Shown here one piece after another: positions 54,297 through 62,820 of a DNA stretch of 64,000 bases; the stretch's first letter is position 1, and the number at the start of each line of letters is the position of its first letter. Source of the DNA: Adenophora triphylla var. japonica (Eukaryota > Streptophyta > Magnoliopsida > Asterales > Campanulaceae); the NCBI GenBank assembly GCA_022495995.1, contig JAFEMH010002501.1:124001-188000 (forward strand). The letters run 5' to 3'. The notes below the pieces were generated by a model. That model had not been told where the DNA came from. It saw only the letters and a program-made list of their open reading frames with translations, and did no database searches. A program made the translations under genes and the position numbers.

Positions 54297-55680
54297 TTAG
54301 GCGAAGTATCTGCGGAGTTTGCTTCCGTTGACTGGATTCATGAATGGATTGTCGTCTAGGTCTGTCAGCTTCATGGCACCTTCAGAGAAGATCTTTTGAA
54401 CCAATAAAGGGCCGATCCATGTTGGTTCCCATTTTCCCAGTGGGTTGGTTCGAGTGGGAGGCTTTTCTTTGAGTATAAGGTCGCCCTCCCTGATGTCTCG
54501 AGACTTGACTTTCTTGTCGAAAGCTCTAGCCATTCTGCTTTGGTAGGCTCGGACGTGTTCCATGGCCTTTAGTCGTCGCTCGTCTAGCAGAGCCAATTCG
54601 TCGTGTCGGCTCCGGAGCCATTCGACTTCGTTGATGTCATTTTACAGCAGCACTCGGAGTGACGGAATTTCCAATTCAATGGGAAGGACTGCTTCCATCC
54701 CGTATGTCAGGGCGAATGGAGTTTCTCCCGTGGCCGTTCTGACTGATGTTCGGTAGCCCCAAAGTGCAAGGTGCAGCTTTTCGGGCCAATCTCGTCCTCG
54801 GGTGGTCATTTTTCAGATGATCCGTTCGAGAGTCTTGTTTGCTGCTTCTACGGCGCCATTTGTTTGTGGCCGGTAGGGAGAAGACTTGTGGCGTGTGATC
54901 TTGAATTCGGCCAGCAGTCTGTCGCATTCCCCTTCGAAGTGGGAGTCGTTGTCTGATATGACCTCGTTCGGGATGTTGTATCGGCAGATGATGTTTTCCC
55001 TGAGGAAATGCGCAACTTTCTTGGAGGTGAGTACCTTGTAAGACTTGGCTTCGACCCATTTGGTGAAGTAGTCGATGGCCACTAAGATGAACTCGTGACC
55101 GTTGCTGCCTGGCGGAGCAATTTTCTCGATGATGTCAATTCCCCATGTGGCGAAGGGCCAGGGTGTAGTCATGCAGTAGAGATCGTGGGGAGGTAGATGA
55201 TTGAGGTTGGAGAACCGTTGACACTTGTCGCAGCTTCGGACAAAGTGGATGCAGTCTGCCTCCATGGAGATCCAGTAGTAGCCCATCCGGAGAATGATTT
55301 GCATTAGGGCCCGGGCGTTCATGTGGGGACCGCAAGCCCCATTGTGGACTTCGTTCATGAATTCGCTTGCTTCTTCCTGGCTGATGCAGCGTAGGAGTGG
55401 TCCTTGGTAGCGTTTCTTGTACAGCATGTCCCCAAGGATGACGAAGTGGGAGGCAAGGCGTTTTAGGGCCATAATGCTCTTGGCTTTGACCCCTTCCCTG
55501 TGTTGGCCTTTCTCGTTCATGAAGGCGGTTTCCCCGTTCTTGAGGTATTGGAAGATTTGGTCTGTGCTGGAAATGGCTTTGTACTGGCGTCTCTTTGGCT
55601 CTTCAGCAATTTCACAAATCGTTGTGATTAAAACCTCCTCGGCAGCTTGGGCCCGGTTTTTCTCTCATTTGACAACATGC
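54297..55680 (-). pseudogene. pol: D integrase
   Basis: Minus strand. The zinc-binding region (NEVHNGACGPHMNARALMQI, CDKCQRFSN) and DDE core (WGIDIIEKIAPPGSNGHEFI, VISDNDSHFEGECDRL, PYRPQTNGAVEAANKTLERI) are open from 55520 to 54813. The frame then shifts (54700-54800) to the C-terminal domain in 54596-54297 (MARAFDKKVKSRDIREGDLI, GKWEPTWIGPLLV). Upstream of 55520 a frame-shifted NGETAFMNEKGQ-type linker marks the RNase H boundary. Integrase inserts element DNA; this copy is interrupted. Confidence 0.88.
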
Positions 55681-56289
55681 TTAAATGTTTGCTTGATGCA
55701 TTTACTCAATTAATGTGTTTGCTTCTTTGTGTAGATGAATTGTTATTAACTGTTTTGATTAGTTAACTCATCATTTGTTAAAGATGCAATGAAAGGATAT
55801 TTTAGAAAGGTCGGACCTTTTATTGAAAGCGCAAAGACTGTACATTGTTGATTATGGACTCACGATCTTTCGGCGTAGAGCCATCAGATGACTCGAAAGA
55901 CATGAATTCATGGACAACACGACTCGAAGCTAGACTATAGGCGACGAGGGATTGGACCAGGCTTCATTAATCTTGGCAGGCTGTAGCTCTAGAGGGAGTG
56001 GCAATGGCCTTGGTGATCAATCCTCAGTTGGCACGATTCCCGGAAAATAGCTTGCATGTGGTTCGATTTCAAACCAGATCGCGGAGGTCTTTGGTTGCTC
56101 CTCTGATGATGTCTCTCCATTGGTGTTGCTACCAGATTTTGGGGGTCCTGGACAGTAGAAATTGTTGAGGGCTACTTCTAGGAGGGCGAAGCATTCGCTG
56201 ATTCGGAGTTGATTCTTGCTGATGTTGATCATTTTCATAGAATCCGCCTCTTCATCTGGGATCTTTGCTTGGACGACATTTACAATGTC
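55681..56289 (-). other. Deletion scar where D reverse transcriptase and RNase H should be
   Basis: About 600 bp lie between the protease-linker frame and integrase; a complete element needs roughly 2 kb here. A short minus frame (56238-56017, MKMINISKNQLRISECFALL...) continues the pre-RT linker. No RT motif is present on either strand. Confidence 0.8.
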
Positions 56290-58011
56290 TTATTCGAGGG
56301 GGCGGGCTATCACTCCTTCCCTGATTAGACCCTGGAGGAGGTTGCGCCACTTTTCATCTAGGTCTGACACCAGGATGTTGAATTGGACTATGCTGTGATG
56401 GCTGTCCCCGTGAGATCCGAGAGTGTCAGCCAAAGGGTTGTCTTGTACCGGTGGATCGGTGATGAGCCAGTTTGCAAGAGGGTTTTCGGCGAAGTAAGGG
56501 TCTACTCCTCGGTCAATCTCCATCTGGGCATCCGTCTCTTGATCTTCTCTTAAGCATTCTTCGCAGTCGCATATGTCAGAGTTGTCGTCTTGACCCATGA
56601 GCTCTTTGATTTCTAGCTTGTCACGGCTTAGAGCGTGGATGTAGGGATCCACTTCGTAGCGGGACAGGATTGGAGACTCATCTGGAGAAGAGTATTCGGT
56701 CATGTCGGGACCTTCTTCTGGGTCGTAGCTTGCCGGCCAAGCGCTTGCCATTGTACTGCTTCCGCGGATCACCTCGATCACTCCATTGGCATTGATGAAT
56801 TTCACGCATTGGTGAAGAGTAGAGGATACTGCTTTCATTTGATGTATCCAAGGTCGTCCCAGCAAGGCGGAGAAGGTTGGTTTGATTTCCACGACTTGGA
56901 ACTCTACCGACTCCAGTTGTGCATCGAATTGGATCCTCAGATTGATGATTCCTACGATTGGTCGTGCAGTGGAGTCGTAGGCTCGGATTACCCGGGGTGA
57001 AGGCCTTATCAGGGAGCGGTCGATACGGAGTCGTTTCAGTGTGCTCAAAGCGATGATGTTGACTGCGGAGCCGTTATCAATCAAGACGTTCGGGAGGAAG
57101 AACATCTCTATTTTTATGAGGATGAGGAGGGCTTCGTTGTGTCGATTCTCACACATCGGCAAGTCATCGTCTGTGAAGGCTAGACCGCCTCCTGTGCTAC
57201 CATTTGACTCAGTCTCCTCTGGGGAGCGTTCGATCCATCCATTATTATGCCTTGGTCGGGGCAAAGTTCGTAGGGAGACAGTTGCCCTTGGGTGTTCTTG
57301 TCTGGATTCCCGGTCACGAGACCTTTTGACTCTGGATTCACGTTCCCAGTCATAGCGAGACAGCATGCTGACGGTTTCAGAAATTGCAGGGGGTCTGCTC
57401 TCGCTTGGAGTTTCATCAAAGGCTATTGAGTTCACCCTATCATTTCGGGGGAATGGATTTCCGATGGTATTGGGGCCACGAGGGCATTCCAACTTTCCTT
57501 CTTCGATTAGCCCCTGGACCACCTGCTTTAGCACGAAGAAATTGTCGGTGGTATGGTCGGGGTAGTTGTGGAAGGCGCAGTGCTTGCTCATATCCATGTT
57601 AGGTTTGGGAGTCTTTGGTTGGAAATTCTCGAGAGGTTTGAGAAGATTTCGCTTCACCAAAGCTTTAAATACTTGGCCCAGGGGCATTTCGAGATTGTCG
57701 AAATGCTGGAACTGTGGGAAGCGAGGGGGGTTGTTATTCCTTGGGGCTGCTTGATCGTGGTTTAATTGAGCTCCGTTCTGGATGTAGTGTACCGTTCCGG
57801 CTTCTTCTTTTCCTTTGTTCGGTACAGGTGCTGAAGTTGACAGGTTTGTCCGATAGCGGTAAGACGAAGCAGGGGCTGCTGTTGTCTTCTGAAGACTCAG
57901 AGTCTTTTCAAACTTTGTTCCGGCATTGACCATGGCACGGAGATCTGGATAGAAATGATGGGTGGTCAAGGTCCTCAAAGATGGCTTGAGGCAGGAATGG
58001 AAGATGTCCAT
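56290..58011 (-). CDS. D Gag C-terminus and aspartic protease
   Basis: 573 codons open. Residues 1-60 are the Gag end (LRTLTTHHFYPDLRAMVNAG). A knuckle-like module, HCAFHNYPDHTTDNFFVLKQ, follows, with Phe where the last Cys is expected, then VVQGLIEEGKLE. A basic Arg/Ser-rich linker leads to the protease: active site VLIDNGSAVNIIALSTLKRL (about residue 311, DNGSA form) and FSALLGRPWIHQM. An acidic linker toward RT completes the frame. The first in-frame Met is not the natural start; upstream frames continue to 59198. Confidence 0.85.
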   Translation of the reverse strand: MDIFHSCLKPSLRTLTTHHFYPDLRAMVNAGTKFEKTLSLQKTTAAPASSYRYRTNLSTSAPVPNKGKEEAGTVHYIQNGAQLNHDQAAPRNNNPPRFPQFQHFDNLEMPLGQVFKALVKRNLLKPLENFQPKTPKPNMDMSKHCAFHNYPDHTTDNFFVLKQVVQGLIEEGKLECPRGPNTIGNPFPRNDRVNSIAFDETPSESRPPAISETVSMLSRYDWERESRVKRSRDRESRQEHPRATVSLRTLPRPRHNNGWIERSPEETESNGSTGGGLAFTDDDLPMCENRHNEALLILIKIEMFFLPNVLIDNGSAVNIIALSTLKRLRIDRSLIRPSPRVIRAYDSTARPIVGIINLRIQFDAQLESVEFQVVEIKPTFSALLGRPWIHQMKAVSSTLHQCVKFINANGVIEVIRGSSTMASAWPASYDPEEGPDMTEYSSPDESPILSRYEVDPYIHALSRDKLEIKELMGQDDNSDICDCEECLREDQETDAQMEIDRGVDPYFAENPLANWLITDPPVQDNPLADTLGSHGDSHHSIVQFNILVSDLDEKWRNLLQGLIREGVIARPLE

Positions 58012-59198
58012 TTGCTCCTCTTTGGAAAGCGGATCAATTATCTCGCTAAGCTTCCAGTTTCATCTTTTTGTAGAACTCACCTACTGGTTCGTCATCCTTT
58101 TGCTCGGTGGCTTGCAGATCGTGGCGGTTTGTTTTTCACTCAAGGTTGGCGCGGTACTTCTCTAGGAAGATCTCGCTGATTTGGTCCCACGTGGAGCGGT
58201 TTTCTGCCTTTACATTAAGGAACCACCTTAGCGCTGTGGATTTGAGAGAATGCTGAAAGTGATCCGCCATCTGTTGAGGGGTTGCCCCTTTAACTCTCAT
58301 ACCCAGGACATAGGTGTCGATGTGGGTTTTTGGGCATTCTGTCCCGTCAAACTTTTCCATTTTCGGCATCCTGAATTTCGGAGGGAGCGGGACTACTTTG
58401 CTTGGATCAGTGGGCAGGAGGGAGTCCTTCCGAGAACTGGCTAGCTTGCCTTGCATGTCCTTCATTTGCTCGATCAGCCAAGCCATGTGGGGATCGGCAG
58501 GTTGAGGTGGGTTACCGTTTTCGGGGACGGAAACCGAAGATGGAGGTGGATTGGCTGATGGGATCGCCATTCGGGAGTCTTGGGGAGGTAGTTGAGTATA
58601 TACCAACCCATACCCTGGAGTGTTGAAGTTGAGGGCGTGATTGCCAGGTCCGCTAAGGGTTGTGTTTGGAAATTGGGGAAATGATTCGTTAGCCCCAAGT
58701 GGCAGGCTAGCAGGTGGCAAGTTTGAAATGTCGGGATATCCGCTCGGGATGCCCGTCCCTGGTAGGCATGGGGATTTTTGGTTATGGCTGCGAGGCTCGT
58801 ATAGAGGCAGAGGATTGAATCCTGGGGGATACCGAGATGCATTGGGATCTGGCAGAGCCGGCACGTATGTGTCTTTGTTGGTGCTGAGCTTGATGTGTGG
58901 CCGGGAAGCTCTATCTTTGAGGCGGGCATGTCGGGCTGCTTGGCCCGACGCCTGAGGGGAGCTTTGAGTGAGAGCTGCTTTGCGTTGCTGGGATCTCATA
59001 GCTTGGAGGAGGCGGGACCTGCTGGTAGCTTTGAGAAACCGGGGGAGCCGGTATTTCTTCGTCTTCTATGAGAACGAAGGTTCCATCAGGTTGGGGAACT
59101 GCAACGGTTCCTCGAAGACGCAGGGTGTCTACGATCCAGGCTTGCTGCTCTTCTTGGCGCTTCTTGATGGTTTCGAAGGCTCGCAGCACCTCCTCCAT
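58012..59198 (-). pseudogene. gag: D Gag N-terminus and core, frameshifted
   Basis: Starts MEEVLRAFETIKKRQEEQQA at 59198. The frame shifts near 59000 into 58999-58136, with a Pro/Ser-rich middle and the Gag core: MEKFDGTECPKTHIDTYVLG, QHSLKSTALRWFLNVKAENR, TWDQISEIFLEKY. A second break at 58135-58012 leads to the protease frame. The Met at 59198 fits a coiled-coil N-terminus like that of F gag. Confidence 0.85.
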
Positions 59199-60560
59199 TG
59201 TCTAGAGGTTCCTTAGTGGCGGGGTTCCGTTTCCCTCACTGTTATCTGTTGATCCCGTCATAGGGGAGTAGCGGACGGTGCGGACCGTTGAACTGGAAGG
59301 GCTGTCGGACCTTGTGACCTCGATACTGAAAAGGCGGCTCCTGGGTATTCTCAACCACTCTCGGTTCACTGGAGGGGGTGACGGGCAAGGTTTAGACACA
59401 GGAAGGCCTTTTGGATAAAGGGGGAAAGCTCACGTGACAATGCGGCTTCCGTTTTTTTTTTTTTTTAATTTACTTAAAACGTGTTTTCTCAGAGTCCTAG
59501 GTAGGTTGGAAAAGATTGCTCTTCTTTTTCGCAACTATGCTAGATCCTGGGTCAGTGGAGATCATATGTACGGCTATAAGCCCCTCGTTTTGCACCTGTA
59601 TTTTGATATCTCAGGGTGGACAGCCCCGGGCGAGGGTCCTATAGGGCAAGCGGTTTCCACCGGCCTAAAAGAAAAATCGAACCTAAGGACCGAGCCTGTC
59701 ATGTTCGTTTTAATGCGTTAGCCATGTGAATAGTGAACCGAGTCGGCCATTGAGTCAAGATCAGGTCAAGAGTTCGGCATGACCTCTCTTTACCTTGCTT
59801 GTATAAGGGATCTGTGACGTTAGGCGTTGGCTGGGTCATATCGTCATGGCTGACGTATTAAAGGCTTTATGACATGGTGTCATGTGAGCATGGATGTATA
59901 TCCGAGACGGAACATCGTCTGGGTGTAGCTTCGGAAAATCAAGATCGGGTCAAGATTTTAGCATGACCTTTCATCGCTTTGCTTGCGCAAGGGATCTTGA
60001 GTTCCGAGCTTTGACTCAGAAAATGGCCGGCATGGGATATGTATCCAGGCTATATGACACGGACTAGGTAAAAACCAACCGGGTCTGGACAGAGTGTGAC
60101 TCAAGACTCAAACGTGCAGGGTTGATGCTTGGCTAGGATGGGATGTTTGGAATGATCCCGTGCGCGTCCGAGAGGCGTAGGAAGGCCAAACGAACTGCAA
60201 CTGAGACCACCCCGGGTTAAGGGTTGTAGTGTGCAGTGTCAAGGCGGCGGTGCGCGTAGCGTGCGGTGTAACCGAGGCGGCATGTGAGTAGTGTGCGGTG
60301 TAACCGAGAGCGCGGTGCGCGTAGTGTGCGGTCTCTAAAATTCTTTTTCTGAGTAAAACAGAAGTTTTGCAGAATTTTAAATGTATGCACAGATGTATAT
60401 TGATGCATTTTTTTTTGTATTTTTATTTTTTTTTGTAAAAAATAAGAAAAGTAAAGCACATGCACACACACAACAGTTAAAGAAAGGGGTAAAATGAAAG
60501 TTTGACCCTCATCATTGTTTTAAAAATCTTTTGTTTTGTTTAAAAGTTTTTAAAACAAAA
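59199..60560 (-). other. D leader (5' untranslated region)
   Basis: No gene. Repeats of GTGCGGTGTAACCGAG at about 60235-60330. T-run at 59454-59466, AT-rich block at 60404-60445, next to the primer site. Confidence 0.7.
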
Positions 60561-60580
60561 TGTCCCCAGCAGAGTCGCCA
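60561..60580 (-). other. D primer-binding site, tRNA-Arg type
   Basis: Minus strand TGGCGACTCTGCTGGGGACA, two bases from the LTR end. It matches a plant tRNA-Arg 3' end with one mismatch (T for C). Confidence 0.8.
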
Positions 60581-60582
60581 AC

Positions 60583-62077
60583 TGAAATTACCCGGGATCC
60601 GGCTCGCGTGCGGAGGGGCCCCGTGCATCTCGCATTTTCGTTCGCGTCGCGTTTCGGGAAAGTTCACCCGGATCCGAGAGGCAGCGCGTTCGCGCCCCGA
60701 CATCTGGCTCATTCCCGCTTTGCAGCGTTAGTTGGGAGGTGTCTCGCTGTGTTTTTGCTTGTAGAGTCGTCACGCCGTTTTTATTAAGCCCAAAACATTG
60801 AAAAAGGGCATCAGTTTAAAAATAAACTGTTTTTGTTGTGTGATGAGATTTTTGAGTTCGGAGGTCAGATGACTCCTCGGGAAGAGAATATTAGAATCTT
60901 AGAGCTCACCCGAGTCGCCTCGTAAAACGAGTCTTCCGGATACCCCTAATATTCTTTAACTGTTGTGTGTGTGTGTATGTGCTTTTGAAAATGCATGTTG
61001 TGTCGGATGTCTACATTGTACACTGCTTTATTGAAATGTATTGAAATAGTATAGGAAGGAAGACTTACCAATGTTGGTTCGTCTCTGTCTTCCGCAGGGG
61101 AATAGTGTTTGAGGACGGAATAGTGTTCCGGTATGGACCGGGATTGCTTCGGAAAAGGGGGCCGGTTGTCTACGGACAGAGTTTCGGCGTGCGTTGGGAT
61201 CGCAGGGATCACTCGGGCAGAGATTCGGCATGCGTTGGAATCGTTGGTTGGATTCGGGCAGAGGTTCGGTGTGCGTTGGAATCGTTGGTTGGATTCGGGC
61301 AGAGGTTCGGCGTGGTTTGGGATCGCCGGTTTGACTCGGAAAGAGCCAGGACGCCTCGGGAAAGACCAGGCAAGGCCTCAGAGTACCACGAGGGGCCTCA
61401 GAGTACCTCGAGAGTGCCTCGGGACAGCGCGGGAGCATCACGGGAGCGCTCGGGGAGGCTTCGGAGCACCGCAAGGGGGCTCGAAAAGCCTCGGAAGGAT
61501 CCGAAAGGGGCCGGGAGTGCCCCGAAGGGTCTTAGAGGGGAGCCTGAAGACTAGGGGGAGAGGAGAGAAGAGGGAAATGTGTCAAAATGAGGGAGGGGGA
61601 GCCCTCTATTTATAGTGCCGAAGCGCAAGAAGGTCCGTACGGACCTTCTAGGTAATCTAGTTTTTTGGTTTTCCTCGATTTGAGGGAATCTGTGATAATT
61701 GAGAATATTCTGGAATGATGATGTCTCATTTGCAAAGAGGTCCGTACGGACCAACTAGGCATGCAAAGATGTCCGTACGGACCAACCATACATTCCAGTA
61801 ATGATGTTCCCCGGGATTTGAGGGAATATTGTGGACTTTAAGGGGATTCAGTAATTATTAAAACAAAGAGGTCCGTACGGACCTTATTTGCTTTTCCAAT
61901 TTTCTGAAAATTCCCAAGAGGTCCTTTTGTCCCTTTTTATCCCAGAAAGGTTCCTCCCTTGATTTGGCTTGGGGTTTTTGAGGGTTTTGAGTGTCAGAGG
62001 TCTTCGAGACTGCGTTTGTGAGTCTGCGGTGTTTCCTGTGTACTCGGAAGAGGGTGATCCAGATTGGGGTACTTACA
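60583..62077 (-). repeat. D 5' LTR (1495 bp)
   Basis: Matches 44741-46250 with scattered changes; same 41-bp duplications and promoter. Confidence 0.92.
61606..61883 (-). promoter_or_regulatory. D 5' LTR promoter with GGTCCGTACGGACC palindromes
   Basis: TATA box (plus CTATTTATAG, 61606-61615). Palindromes start at 61632, 61739, 61770 (one mismatch) and 61870. The pair spacing is again 31 bp. The palindrome nearest TATA is perfect here but mutated in the 3' LTR. Confidence 0.78.
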
Positions 62078-62082
62078 ATAGG
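62078..62082. other. Element D target-site duplication, right copy (ATAGG)
   Basis: Matches 44736-44740. Confidence 0.92.
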
Positions 62083-62820
62083 CATTCCCACCTTTCCCCA
62101 GTACGCTTTCTTCCTTTCCGTCTGAATAGTCTTTGGAGAAGCCTCAGGTATTGACTTCCCTTGCTGGATAGGGTTCATAGCAGGAATAAAAGACATCTGA
62201 TTCACAGTTACGTATGAGGTCGGTCTTGAATGCTGATCATGCTAGGATGCTAAGTTGAAGCCATATGAACTCATTGGTGGTAGAGAAACACTTCCTTGAA
62301 GGGGAGCTTGGTCAGAGTGGAACGACAGTGATCCTTTCTGGTTGGAATGGACGTTCGCAAAATAGCATGATTCTTGGGGATCTGGCTGGCACTGACTCTT
62401 CAAATCAAGTTGATTAGAGAAACTGAAAGCCTCAGGGATTGGCTTTTCATCCTTAATCTGAATTTGGACCACATGAGGTGCTGGGGGAAGAATTTTATCT
62501 TGTTCATCCTCATTCAATCCCTTCATTACATTTCCATTCCCATGATTAATACCGCTAACATTGATGATTTCTTCATACGACCCATCTTCGTGACGAACTA
62601 TCGTGACCCCTCTGACACGCATCGCTTCTACGAACCTGGCGTGCGTCTCTTCCTCTCGGGCTTTGGCAATTTGGGCAAGCAATTGGGCCTTACATTCACG
62701 AACCATGGCATCCTCAAGAGTAGCTCGCAACTCTGTCACCGACAAATCATTCATGTCTAGCCAACCCGAAGTGAGAGGATATCCAGACTGAGCGGATGGT
62801 ATAACTTTTGCACCAGACAT
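62083..62820 (-). pseudogene. gag: F gag N-terminal part, interrupted by D
   Basis: MSGAKVIPSAQSGYPLTSGW at 62820, helical SVTELRATLEDAMVRECKAQ, then RVRGVTIVRHEDGSYEEI. An in-frame TAG (62242-62244) is followed by the same frame down to the D insertion (QMSFIPAMNPIQQGKSIPEA). Aligned with the E1 remnant at 34429 and, in general plan, with the D gag start. Confidence 0.8.

Larger units (their letters stand above)
44741..62077 (-). mobile_element. Element D: Tat-lineage Ty3/gypsy, 17.3 kb, minus strand
   Basis: Minus-strand order: 5' LTR (62077-60583), tRNA-Arg primer site (60580-60561), leader, gag, protease, integrase, then two plus-strand (antisense) genes, repeats, 3' LTR (46250-44741). 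Flanked by ATAGG within F gag. RT and RNase H are deleted (about 55690-56240). Gag knuckle, protease and integrase place it in the Tat lineage. The antisense PMD and DUF7745-like genes occupy the 3' third, as extra ORFs do in some Tat elements. Confidence 0.92.
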
